Below are positions 7,994-12,928 of a stretch of 22,943 nt of DNA, in pieces (positions within the stretch are counted from its first letter, which is position 1; each line of letters begins with the position of its first letter). The DNA is taken from the IMG/VR virus record IMGVR_UViG_3300025112_000208, positions 1 through 22,943 of that record, one strand, 5' to 3'. The stretch comes from a virus. The notes beneath the pieces are model-generated. The model was not told the origin of the DNA. It saw only the letters and a program-made list of their open reading frames with translations, and ran no database searches. The position numbers were made by a program, and so were the translations under genes.

Positions 7994-8318
7994 ATTTTAC
8001 ATCTATAAGTTAGCCCGTCAGGCAGAAAAGACAAACTACAATTTTGTAGACATCCAGATGGATAAAGCCCCCGATAAGGGGGCCATATACTATGGCTTAA
8101 CACAGAATCCACAAAAGCGATTAAGCCAACACAGACCAATAAAGGGTCATGATGTCAGCATGTGCATAATAGCAGAGTTTGACTCTGTGTGGTTTGCTTT
8201 AGAGCATGAAGCCAAAATAATAGCAGACCATGTCAGGACCTATGGAAAGGCCCCTGAAATGCAAGGAAAAGCCAATTCTGGAGTAAAGGCCACCCCTAAG
8301 GGGGGTGGTCAGCAATGA
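7986..8318 (+). CDS. GIY-YIG domain protein, copy 1
   Basis: 110 residues forming one GIY-YIG fold. KFYIYKL supplies the first motif, IYYGLTQNPQKRLSQH the second with the catalytic Arg, and ALEHEAKIIADH the Glu-containing helix. A C-terminal APEMQGKANSG segment supplies a conserved Asn. There is no extra DNA-binding domain, so it resembles a stand-alone cleavage module rather than a classic homing enzyme. A paralogue lies at 9359-9730; both keep KRLSQH and the APxxQGxANSG tail. Possible roles are cutting host or competitor DNA or resolving branched DNA. It overlaps both neighbours. Confidence 0.85.
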   Translation: MDKFYIYKLARQAEKTNYNFVDIQMDKAPDKGAIYYGLTQNPQKRLSQHRPIKGHDVSMCIIAEFDSVWFALEHEAKIIADHVRTYGKAPEMQGKANSGVKATPKGGGQQ

Positions 8319-8644
8319 ATAAAGAATTTAATAATATTTGGAAGTTCATTAAATCAGGTCAACCAGATACAGCAAGCATGGCTATAAGCATGGCTAACGG
8401 CCTTAATGAAATGGATAATACAAATTATGAAAATTCAGAAAATGAAAATAGCTTCCTTGAATTAAAAACATTAATCTATAAGAAAGTCGCTTTCTGTAAT
8501 GATAATATACCTGATACCCTATGCCCAGAATTACAATTAAAACAATGGTTCTGGTTTTACGTCAGTGCCCTAATACAGGGTCGTTATGATGACGCAAGCT
8601 ATAACTTAACCATATGGGAATCATACCGTAAAGAGGTTAAATAA
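8315..8644 (+). CDS. Hypothetical protein
   Basis: 109 residues, not recognised. It begins MNKEFNNIWKFIKSG and has a helical, repeat-like character: SMAISMANGLNEM in the first half and FYVSALIQGRYDDASYNLTIWESYRKEV in the second, suggestive of a small TPR-like or helical-hairpin fold. Coupled upstream by ATGA overlap and followed at once by the next gene (stop shares a base with the ATG). Part of the 7805-8919 operon. Confidence 0.7.
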   Translation: MNKEFNNIWKFIKSGQPDTASMAISMANGLNEMDNTNYENSENENSFLELKTLIYKKVAFCNDNIPDTLCPELQLKQWFWFYVSALIQGRYDDASYNLTIWESYRKEVK

Positions 8645-8853
8645 TGGCTTTAAGATTTAATAGAAGATGGCGACAAATAGCAAAAGACATTAAACCTAAA
8701 GAGGACGCTTGGAAAGGCTTTAAGCCTATACAAAAGGGGTCTTATGGTGGTGGCTTAGGTCACTGTGATAAATGTAAAAATCCAAGGATGACATTCGTTC
8801 ACTGTGTAAAAGGACTTAAGACTTATTGTAATAAACATAAAGGGGGTGAATAA
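8644..8853 (+). CDS. Basic zinc-finger protein with MALRFNRRW N-terminus
   Basis: 69 residues. The N-terminal 16 residues (MALRFNRRWRQIAKDI) are strongly basic. A zinc site with CDKC, then HC and a final C-x-x-H follows. GAGGT lies upstream of the ATG. The basic N-terminus recurs in a 20-residue gene at 11439, so it is a separable unit, perhaps a nucleic-acid- or membrane-binding helix. Function unknown. Confidence 0.7.
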   Translation: MALRFNRRWRQIAKDIKPKEDAWKGFKPIQKGSYGGGLGHCDKCKNPRMTFVHCVKGLKTYCNKHKGGE

Positions 8854-8919
8854 ATGGAATATCAAGATTGGTTGGTATGGCACATGATTATTGCGTCATC
8901 ACGACACAGCATTAATTAA
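8854..8919 (+). CDS. Conserved 21-residue peptide (YQDWL-WH-IIASSRHSI family), copy 1
   Basis: A 21-codon gene directly after the stop of the zinc-finger gene, with GGGGTGA as a strong ribosome binding site. It shares YQDWL, WH and IIASSRHSI with the gene at 9976-10044. Comparing the shared part codon by codon, most differences are silent third-base (or Leu first-base) changes, a sign of selection on the peptide. The peptide is Trp-, His- and Ile-rich and could form one amphipathic helix. Function unknown. A hairpin and T-run follow. Confidence 0.75.
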   Translation: MEYQDWLVWHMIIASSRHSIN

Positions 8920-8932
8920 GCTGAGTAAAAGA

Positions 8933-9006
8933 GGACTTAGGGTTAATATCCCTAAGTCCAAAATACGCCCTTGTCTGAGCGTAAGCTTTATTTTTTTTTA
9001 TTTTTA
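8933..9006 (+). terminator. Hairpin and T-rich termination region
   Basis: GGACTTAGGG (8933-8942) pairs perfectly with CCCTAAGTCC (8950-8959) around a 7-base loop. A second small stem ACGC/GCGT follows, then a run of T residues up to about 9006. The T-run is the likely archaeal termination signal for the 7805-8919 operon. Confidence 0.6.
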
Positions 9007-9078
9007 TTATCAAAGTTCCATCCGCGTGGAAAAATCTTTTAATTAATTTAATCCCGCGCTGTACGTGAGCCTAGGCCC

Positions 9079-9188
9079 GGGTGAGATACGCCATAACGCG
9101 TAGGTGAGAAAGAGAAACCCAGCGTCCCTTTTTTGCGGCCTTTGGCGGGGGTGAGATACGCCATAACGCGTAGGTGAGAAAGAGAAAC
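9079..9188. repeat. Exact 40-base direct repeat, two copies 70 bases apart
   Basis: Copies at 9079-9118 and 9149-9188 look identical by eye. Each contains TACGC-CATAAC-GCGTA, a 5-bp inverted repeat, flanked by two GTGAGA elements. The spacer is unrelated and 30 bases long. GTGAGA also recurs near promoters at 9929 and 13745. The arrangement resembles iterons of a replication origin or paired operators. Confidence 0.75.
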
Positions 9189-9330
9189 TGTAGCACCACT
9201 TTTCCACAATTTTTGGACCCTTTATATACCCCCCTGTAGCTCTACATTTTCCTTTATATACCCCCTTCTATCTCATAAGGTTTAGGGCTCCCTAAATCCT
9301 ATATTAGGGTATATAAGGCTTTGCGTAGTC

Positions 9331-9338
9331 TTTATATA
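9331..9338 (+). promoter_or_regulatory. TATA box for GIY-YIG copy 2, leaderless
   Basis: TTTATATA with its first T 28 bases before the ATG at 9359. The palindrome TTTAGGG-CT-CCCTAAA 35 bases upstream is a candidate operator. Confidence 0.7.
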
Positions 9339-9358
9339 GCCACACTCAATGTGTATGT

Positions 9359-9730
9359 ATGCCTAAAATGAGTGAAACAACCGAAGCCAAATTCTATATC
9401 TATGCTTTAGTGTCAACTTCAGAAAAAGCACGTGGTGAAAATTCACTACGAGTGGACATGGGAACATTTGAAGGACTCGGTAAAAATATAGAATATATAG
9501 GAATCTCGAGACAAAACCCAACTAAGAGATTGAGCCAACATCAATCTAAGCCATTGTTTGAAAAAGCTATTGGAAAGAAAGTTAAAAATCTGGGAATGTT
9601 CATAATAGATTCTGGAATAAAATCCGAATGGCACGCACTTCGAGACGAAGCGAAACTCGTGTCTGATTACTTCGACCAATTTGGCGAAGCACCAAGACTG
9701 CAAGGAGCAGCAAACTCGGGAAAATACTAA
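9359..9730 (+). CDS. GIY-YIG domain protein, copy 2
   Basis: 123 residues, paralogous to the protein at 7986. KFYIYAL gives the first motif, IEYIGISRQNPTKRLSQH the second with the catalytic Arg, and ALRDEAKLVSDYF the acidic helix. The tail APRLQGAANSG matches copy 1. It is longer by an N-terminal extension and an insert of about a dozen residues (FEKAIGKKVKNLG). It is leaderless, whereas copy 1 is internal to an operon. As with copy 1, a conserved micropeptide gene follows some distance downstream. Confidence 0.85.
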   Translation: MPKMSETTEAKFYIYALVSTSEKARGENSLRVDMGTFEGLGKNIEYIGISRQNPTKRLSQHQSKPLFEKAIGKKVKNLGMFIIDSGIKSEWHALRDEAKLVSDYFDQFGEAPRLQGAANSGKY

Positions 9731-9741
9731 GGAGGTAAAAA

Positions 9742-9798
9742 ATGGATATCGACGCATGGATAGAAATTGAAATCGAAAGAATAAAACTCGGGGAATAA
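9742..9798 (+). CDS. 18-residue acidic peptide
   Basis: A short frame beginning MDIDAW and continuing with IEIEIER, preceded by an excellent AAGGAGGT ribosome binding site five bases before the ATG and placed 11 bases after the GIY-YIG stop. The strong site is the main reason to call it. Its stop codon lies in the loop of a 7-bp hairpin. It may be a real tiny protein or a remnant. Confidence 0.45.
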   Translation: MDIDAWIEIEIERIKLGE

Positions 9799-9846
9799 TC
9801 CCCGACCTTTCGAGCATACGCAAACCGGAGCCGCAAGGCTCCTTTT
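9788..9846 (+). terminator. Tandem hairpins ending in a T-run
   Basis: TCGGGGA-ATAA-TCCCCGA (9788-9805) holds the stop codon of the 18-residue peptide in its loop. It is followed by GGAGCC-GCAA-GGCTCC (9827-9842) and TTTT, which looks like an intrinsic terminator with a GCAA tetraloop. Confidence 0.7.
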
Positions 9847-9892
9847 CCATTCGTGGGGATTTTCAAAAAAAAGGCGAGCGGGATTTGTCCCC

Positions 9893-9954
9893 TTATATAC
9901 CCCCTTATAGGATTTGCCTTACGTCGTCGTGAGAGACCACCCATAACTATATAA
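9893..9954 (+). promoter_or_regulatory. Tandem promoters before the 22-residue peptide gene
   Basis: TTATATACCCCC (9893-9904) is the upstream box of the recurring cassette. TATATAA (9948-9954), preceded by GACCACCCATAAC, is 28 bases before the ATG at 9976 and would give a leaderless message. Apart from these boxes and the preceding hairpins, 9799-9975 has no gene. Confidence 0.65.
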
Positions 9955-9975
9955 CACTGGTAGCTACTGTCATAT

Positions 9976-10044
9976 ATGGACAAATATCAGGACTGGCTGA
10001 CATGGCACGTTATTATTGCGTCGTCACGTCACAGTATAGCATAA
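9976..10044 (+). CDS. Conserved 22-residue peptide (YQDWL-WH-IIASSRHSI family), copy 2
   Basis: A 22-codon gene with its own leaderless promoter and a stable hairpin just after it, so it appears to be transcribed alone. It shares YQDWL, WH and IIASSRHSI with 8854-8919; the aligned codons differ mainly at silent positions (for example CAA/CAG, GAT/GAC, TTG/CTG, TCA/TCG, CGA/CGT, AGC/AGT). Such a pattern is hard to explain unless the peptide is translated and useful. Function unknown; a regulatory or toxin-like peptide is conceivable. Confidence 0.75.
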   Translation: MDKYQDWLTWHVIIASSRHSIA

Positions 10045-10061
10045 GCAAAACAAACACTTAA

Positions 10062-10095
10062 GGCTGGGTTTCAGGGGCCGAATCCCGACCCAGCC
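10062..10095 (+). terminator. Hairpin after the 22-residue peptide gene
   Basis: GGCTGGGT (10062-10069) pairs with ACCCAGCC (10088-10095). There is no T-run; it may protect or end the short transcript. The comparable peptide gene at 8854 is also followed by a hairpin. Confidence 0.45.
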
Positions 10096-10102
10096 CATAA
10101 GC

Positions 10103-10122
10103 TTAAATAGGGACTCCCTATT
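10103..10122 (+). promoter_or_regulatory. TATA box with overlapping palindromic operator
   Basis: TTAAATA (10103-10109) overlaps AATAGGG-ACT-CCCTATT (10106-10122), a perfect 7-bp inverted repeat. The expected transcript start near 10131 falls on AATGAGGTAG, where an ATG is followed after one codon by a stop. The promoter therefore drives no protein and probably makes an RNA. Confidence 0.6.
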
Positions 10123-10130
10123 GTATGATT

Positions 10131-10430
10131 AATGAGGTAGCACCTTGTTAAGTGGTGGCTGAATAAAGAGACCCAATCTCTTAAGGCACTATTGACCAGA
10201 AACGAGAGCCGACTGGCGGAGTGACTGGTAATAGGTAGGACGCGATTAAAAACTACTCATGTAGTTGGGCGCGGACTTGGAGGTAAACACGAGACCTCCC
10301 CACACCTTACGATTCTCTATAGAGCACGCTGTGTTATAAGACGTATTCTTATAGCTGCAAAGTGCGAATCGGTTTGGCCGCAGCGAGCTCTTTATATACC
10401 CCAATGGCTAGGCGACGGGGTATATATAGT
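10131..10430 (+). ncRNA. Candidate structured non-coding RNA
   Basis: About 260-300 bases from a good promoter with no open frame. Stems seen by eye: AAGAGA/TCTCTT, a 10-bp stem with one bulged G (10189-10199 with 10225-10234), AACTAC-TCAT-GTAGTT inside CGCG/CGCG, GGAGGT/ACCTCC, and TATAAGA-CGTAT-TCTTATA. A final 10-bp hairpin TATATACCCC/GGGGTATATA (10393-10402 with 10417-10426) may mark the end. It does not match RNase P, SRP, tmRNA or tRNA signatures that I know. Ends are approximate. Confidence 0.5.
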
Positions 10431-10489
10431 TTTTCCCCTCATGTGGAAATTTCAAAATTTCGAGCTTGAGCACAAAAACGTTCAAAAAA

Positions 10490-10572
10490 ACGTAAGCGGG
10501 ATTTTTCCCTTTATATACCCCCTTTCAGAAAAATGAGACTTGAGCACAAACGACCACCGAAAGACATATAAG
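10490..10572 (+). promoter_or_regulatory. Promoter cassette A (tandem TATA boxes)
   Basis: TTTATATACCCCC at 10510-10522 is followed by TGAGCACAAACGACCACCG and a second box CGAAAGACATATAAG (TATA about 10566-10572), 35-41 bases before the ATG at 10607. GGAG lies upstream of that ATG, so this transcript has a leader. It is nearly the same as cassette B at 11075-11162. Confidence 0.65.
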
Positions 10573-10606
10573 CTCGTAGCCTACTGTCATGTAAGGAGTA
10601 AAAGAC

Positions 10607-10738
10607 ATGAGTGACCATAACCATGATACGTTTGGCGAGTGCGATAACTGCCAGCTTGAAAGTCGATTATACGGCGGAATATGTGAAAACTGCGATAATG
10701 AATATTTCGCAGAATTTTGGACGGGAGAAGATTATTAA
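10607..10738 (+). CDS. Mini zinc-ribbon protein A
   Basis: 43 residues with CDNC and CENC knuckles separated by about 13 residues, then an acidic aromatic tail EFWTGEDY. The ATG follows AAGGAGTAAAAGAC, a good ribosome binding site. It is a duplicate of the gene at 11195, with the same order of motifs and the identical tail. Rich in Asp and Glu, it is unlikely to bind DNA by charge alone and may be a protein-binding adaptor. Confidence 0.75.
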   Translation: MSDHNHDTFGECDNCQLESRLYGGICENCDNEYFAEFWTGEDY

Positions 10739-10740
10739 AT

Positions 10741-10995
10741 ATGAGACACTCTAAAAAAATGGTTGGCGACTATCGTTACAGCTGTAAAGTATTAACGCAC
10801 GTCGTTAGATTAAATGATGGCCATGTTATGCCTGACTGGATTGACTGCAAACCATCACAGGCTAAAGAAATAAGCCGAAGGTTAAGAAACCGTGAATATG
10901 ACACGGACCATTATGCGGTAAGGATTCGCAGAAGTCCTAAAAGCCGCCACGCTAAAGACGTGGAACTTTGGACCGATGAAAAGGTATTTTGGTAG
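10741..10995 (+). CDS. Hypothetical basic protein
   Basis: 84 residues starting at the ATG two bases after the preceding stop; an upstream TTG in frame is inside the zinc-ribbon gene and is not favoured. It begins MRHSKKMVGDYRY and contains PSQAKEISRRLRNREYDTDHYAVRIRRSP, a basic helix followed by a strand, and ends WTDEKVFW. Not recognised. The opening MRHxKK recurs in the 26-residue gene at 11498. Confidence 0.65.
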   Translation: MRHSKKMVGDYRYSCKVLTHVVRLNDGHVMPDWIDCKPSQAKEISRRLRNREYDTDHYAVRIRRSPKSRHAKDVELWTDEKVFW

Positions 10996-11020
10996 TATAT
11001 ATAGGCAGTCCGCTAGCCAA

Positions 11021-11038
11021 GGGGGTATATAAACCCCC
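11021..11038. repeat. Near-palindrome GGGGGT-ATATAA-ACCCCC
   Basis: A 6-bp inverted repeat framing a TATA-like core 25 bases after the preceding gene. It could fold as a terminator hairpin or act as a two-sided operator/promoter. Confidence 0.5.
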
Positions 11039-11048
11039 TAGTGCAACC

Positions 11049-11162
11049 TTCCATCCCTGTGGAAAACATTTTCTAAAAATAGTGAGCGGGATTTTCCCCC
11101 TTATATACCCCCTTTTAGGAAAATGAGATTTGAGCACAAACGACCACCCAAAGGCATATAAG
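11049..11162 (+). promoter_or_regulatory. Promoter cassette B (tandem TATA boxes)
   Basis: Contains the inverted repeat TTCCA-TCCCTG-TGGAA near 11049, then GAGCGGGATTTTCC, TTATATACCCCC (11101-11112), the same TTGAGCACAAACGACCACC block as cassette A, and CATATAAG (11155-11162), 33-40 bases before the ATG at 11195. Confidence 0.65.
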
Positions 11163-11194
11163 GGCATAGACTACTGTAGTATAAGGAGTAAAAG

Positions 11195-11311
11195 ATGAGT
11201 GACCAGAGATGTGATAACTGTGACTTGGAAGATGTCGAATTATTCGGCGGTATATGTGAAAAGTGCGATGATGAATTTTTCGCAGAATTTTGGACAGGAG
11301 AAGATTATTAA
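11195..11311 (+). CDS. Mini zinc-ribbon protein B
   Basis: 38 residues with CDNC and CEKC, and the same EFWTGEDY tail as the protein at 10607. The N-terminus is shorter and the loop between the knuckles differs (LEDVELFGG against LESRLYGG). The ribosome binding site AAGGAGTAAAAG is shared. Together with its promoter it forms the second copy of a duplicated block of about 230 bases. Confidence 0.75.
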   Translation: MSDQRCDNCDLEDVELFGGICEKCDDEFFAEFWTGEDY

Positions 11312-11313
11312 AT

Positions 11314-11397
11314 ATGTTATTAGAAATATTTATAGCAATCATATCTATATCAGCATGGATAATCACATTCTGTGAAGCTTTCGAGGTTTGGGAATAA
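11314..11397 (+). CDS. 27-residue membrane peptide
   Basis: A short frame with one hydrophobic helix (IFIAIISISAWIITF) and an acidic end (EAFEVWE), typical of a single-pass micropeptide. It starts two bases after the zinc-ribbon stop, the place occupied by an unrelated basic protein in copy A. Called because of spacing and a clean membrane segment; function unknown. Confidence 0.55.
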   Translation: MLLEIFIAIISISAWIITFCEAFEVWE

Positions 11398-11399
11398 CC

Positions 11400-11418
11400 T
11401 TATATAGGGGTTCCCTAT
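11400..11418 (+). promoter_or_regulatory. TATA box with overlapping palindrome
   Basis: TTATATA is overlapped by ATAGGG-GTT-CCCTAT (11404-11418), the same operator type as at 10106. It lies two bases after a stop codon and 33-39 bases before the ATG at 11439, which has AGGAG in front. Confidence 0.6.
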
Positions 11419-11438
11419 TGGGTATACAGGAGTAAAAA

Positions 11439-11501
11439 ATGGCATTGAAATTCAACAGAAGATGGAAAAAAATAGCAAAAGAAATAAGAGGTAAAAAATG
11501 A
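11439..11501 (+). CDS. 20-residue basic peptide, truncated paralogue of the 8644 gene
   Basis: The peptide begins MALKFNRRWKKIAKEI, matching the N-terminus of the 69-residue zinc-finger protein (MALRFNRRWRQIAKDI) residue for residue apart from conservative changes, but it stops before any zinc site. AGGAG precedes the ATG, and the stop overlaps the next ATG (ATGA). Either a trimmed duplicate or an independently useful basic helix. Confidence 0.6.
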   Translation: MALKFNRRWKKIAKEIRGKK

Positions 11502-11578
11502 GACATAATAAAAAATGTAATTGTGATGCGTGCTTTGATAAAGGTGTTGGTGCAATTGAATATTGGATGGAGGATTAA
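11498..11578 (+). CDS. 26-residue Cys peptide
   Basis: Begins MRHNKK and has CNCDAC within the first dozen residues, then GVGAIEYWMED. Only three Cys residues, so a full zinc site would need a partner or a fourth ligand such as His3. Coupled to both neighbours: ATGA overlap upstream, and the next ATG follows the TAA directly. Confidence 0.5.
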   Translation: MRHNKKCNCDACFDKGVGAIEYWMED

Positions 11579-11671
11579 ATGAAATCAATACTTGATATCC
11601 TCGCAGACATGGAAATAATTATAGAGGATGCAGAGGGGGACCTTTGCATATTAAAACGTAAAGATGAGTGA
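11579..11671 (+). CDS. 30-residue acidic peptide
   Basis: A short frame with an amphipathic acidic helix (ILDILADMEIIIEDAEGD) and a basic end. It begins at the base after the preceding stop, and its last eight bases overlap the next gene, so all four small genes from 11439 to 11861 form a translationally linked operon. Function unknown. Confidence 0.5.
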   Translation: MKSILDILADMEIIIEDAEGDLCILKRKDE

Positions 11672-11861
11672 AGAGTGGACCGACCATTTAACAATGGAAG
11701 AGTTGAATTTTAAAAAGCCCGAAAGTTGGGACGCCAAAGATTTTATTTTTAGTAATAAATATTATTGCCCTATATGTGCCACGCCCGAAGATGGCACCTG
11801 TCAAGTTTTAGTTGATTGGGAAATTGAAAAATGGGGCTCATGTAAAGTGCTCGAAGAGTAG
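11664..11861 (+). CDS. Small CPIC-motif protein
   Basis: 65 residues. CPIC at about 35-38 and later single Cys residues (TC and SC) suggest a distorted zinc site. The first half is acidic with WTDHLTMEELNF. It is the last gene of the 11439-11861 operon and is followed by a GC-rich hairpin. Not recognised. Confidence 0.65.
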   Translation: MSEEWTDHLTMEELNFKKPESWDAKDFIFSNKYYCPICATPEDGTCQVLVDWEIEKWGSCKVLEE

Positions 11862-11914
11862 GGTATATAAAGGGCTGTGATGTGAAGGCTGAGCCCGCAG
11901 TTTTCCACACGAGT

Positions 11915-11931
11915 GGGGGCGCCTCGCCCCC
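11915..11931 (+). terminator. GC-rich hairpin
   Basis: GGGGGCG-CCT-CGCCCCC, a perfect 7-bp stem with a 3-base loop, extended by GTG/CAC across a mismatch. It lies between the small-gene operon and the next promoter, so it probably ends the former. A TTTTCCAC-N4-GTGG inverted repeat precedes it. Confidence 0.55.
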
Positions 11932-11943
11932 GCACCGCAACGC

Positions 11944-11962
11944 TTATATAGCGGTCCCCTAT
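11944..11962 (+). promoter_or_regulatory. TATA box, leaderless, with degenerate operator
   Basis: TTATATA (11944-11950) is 28 bases before the ATG at 11972. ATAG and CTAT form an inverted repeat across 11948-11962, a weaker version of the ATAGGG-N3-CCCTAT element. Confidence 0.6.
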
Positions 11963-11971
11963 TCCCATATA

Positions 11972-12139
11972 ATGAGCTTTGAGAATATAGTAAGGAACGC
12001 CTACCGGTTCAGGAGAGCCCCCTCACGCCCTCGTGTGAGTAACAAAAATAGCCACACCCTCGAGATATACGAGGCAATAGAGGCCCATAAATTGGGACTC
12101 GATGAGAAACACGCAACGCCCCTAAAGGAGAAGCCTTAA
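11972..12139 (+). CDS. Small basic protein
   Basis: 55 residues starting MSFENIVRNAYRFRRAPSRP. The ATG fits the TATA spacing, whereas an upstream GTG in frame would lie before the promoter. The N-terminus is Arg-rich, and the second half is a helix (TLEIYEAIEAHKLGLDE). Not recognised; nucleic-acid binding is possible from charge. Its stop codon overlaps the TATA box of the next gene. Confidence 0.6.
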   Translation: MSFENIVRNAYRFRRAPSRPRVSNKNSHTLEIYEAIEAHKLGLDEKHATPLKEKP

Positions 12140-12142
12140 ATA
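12136..12142 (+). promoter_or_regulatory. TATA box overlapping a stop codon
   Basis: TTAAATA shares its TAA with the end of the 11972 gene and lies 28 bases before the ATG at 12164, giving a leaderless message. Confidence 0.65.
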
Positions 12143-12163
12143 GGGGCTTGCGTTTGGTGTAGT

Positions 12164-12820
12164 ATGTTAATGCATAAGTTTGATAGTCTGAAAGAAGCAG
12201 AAAATACAATAGGGGGTTTAAGTTCCCCCTCTAAAATGCCGTCTTATGGATGGAGTATTTCAGCCCGTCGGTGTGATGTAGGGAGTAAATTAGCTAAAAA
12301 AGAGGGAACCGTTTGTTATAACTGTTATGCTCTTAAAGGCCGTTATATGTTTCCCATGACCCAGAACGCTTTAGAAAGGCGCTTTAACGCTTGGAGTGGT
12401 GACCGTGAAAAATTTGTAGACGCTATGATTTTTATAATGCATAATAAAAAGCACATTGTAGATACTGGCGTTTTCCGTTGGTTTGATAGTGGTGACCTTC
12501 AAGGTATAAAAATGTTAGAGGATATTAATAATATAGCTTGGGCAAGTCCCCACGTTAAATTTTGGTTGCCTACAAAAGAATATACTTTAATAAAGGACCA
12601 CTCTTTAGATATAGCACCTAATCTAATTATTAGAGTTAGCAACCCTAATAAAAATAAGAGCTTTAAAGATAGCTTCGATTATGTTAGCGCTGTATTTGAT
12701 AAAGACAGACTCCCTAAAGATTCCCATAAATGCCCATCTTCTAAACAGGGTAATAAGTGCGGAAGCTGTCGGGCTTGCTGGTCGGATAAAATTAACGAGG
12801 TTGTTTATTTAGCCCATTAG
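12164..12820 (+). CDS. Gp88-like Cys-rich phage protein
   Basis: 218 residues resembling the phage Gp88 family (recognised from memory). Features are LSSPSKMPSYGWSISARRCDVG, then VCYNCYALKGRYMF at about 50-63, FRWFDSGDLQG at about 104-114, and FWLPTKEY at about 132-139. The C-terminus has CPSSKQGNKCGSCRACW, the family's Cys cluster. These proteins are widespread in tailed phages; the function is not established, and the Cys pattern suggests a metal or Fe-S site. The start may be the ATG at 12164 (leaderless) or 12170. A single-gene transcript is likely, with promoters on both sides. Confidence 0.8.
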   Translation: MLMHKFDSLKEAENTIGGLSSPSKMPSYGWSISARRCDVGSKLAKKEGTVCYNCYALKGRYMFPMTQNALERRFNAWSGDREKFVDAMIFIMHNKKHIVDTGVFRWFDSGDLQGIKMLEDINNIAWASPHVKFWLPTKEYTLIKDHSLDIAPNLIIRVSNPNKNKSFKDSFDYVSAVFDKDRLPKDSHKCPSSKQGNKCGSCRACWSDKINEVVYLAH

Positions 12821-12847
12821 AAGCCCCTATATAAAGGCGGGGGGTTT

Positions 12848-12901
12848 CCCCACGTGTGGACGCGCAGCGGGCTGCGGGACTGGACCGCTTTATATACCCC
12901 C
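12848..12901 (+). promoter_or_regulatory. Promoter cassette with TTTATATACCCCC
   Basis: A CCACGTGTGG inverted repeat, GCGCAGCGGG, and TTTATATACCCCC (12889-12901) lie 28-40 bases before the ATG at 12929. TCTCAGTTCGG follows, a sequence also present at 7515. CCTATATAAAGG at about 12826 could serve the opposite strand. Confidence 0.6.
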
Positions 12902-12928
12902 TTCTTCTCAGTTCGGTCCTCAGTCGAC

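Larger units (their letters stand above)
8920..9358 (+). other. Gene-free region with direct repeats and stacked TATA boxes
   Basis: About 440 bases with no plausible gene. In order it contains the hairpin/T-run terminator, the inverted repeat TTCCA-N6-TGGAA near 9016, and a 40-base exact direct repeat (separate entry). Two TTTATATACCCCC boxes follow at 9221 and 9253, then the palindrome TTTAGGG-CT-CCCTAAA at 9281-9296 and a third TATA box at 9331. It may serve as an origin as well as a promoter region. Confidence 0.55.

Noticed and set aside
9079-9188. CRISPR array
   Set aside because: Only two repeat units, one 30-base spacer, no further units and no Cas1/Cas2; the Cas4-like nuclease at 6215 is not enough.
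9446-9983. Minus-strand frames opposite GIY-YIG copy 2 and its downstream region
   Set aside because: Composition is Leu/Phe/Ser-rich and Arg-poor in the manner of antisense frames; the plus strand has clear domain, promoter and terminator signals.
10952-11366. Minus-strand frames over promoter cassette B
   Set aside because: They cross TATA boxes, the ribosome binding site and the mini zinc-ribbon gene on the other strand, and have no support of their own.
12854-12928. Upstream extension of the 12929 gene from a GTG
   Set aside because: The extension would contain the TATA box; a transcript from it cannot include the GTG.
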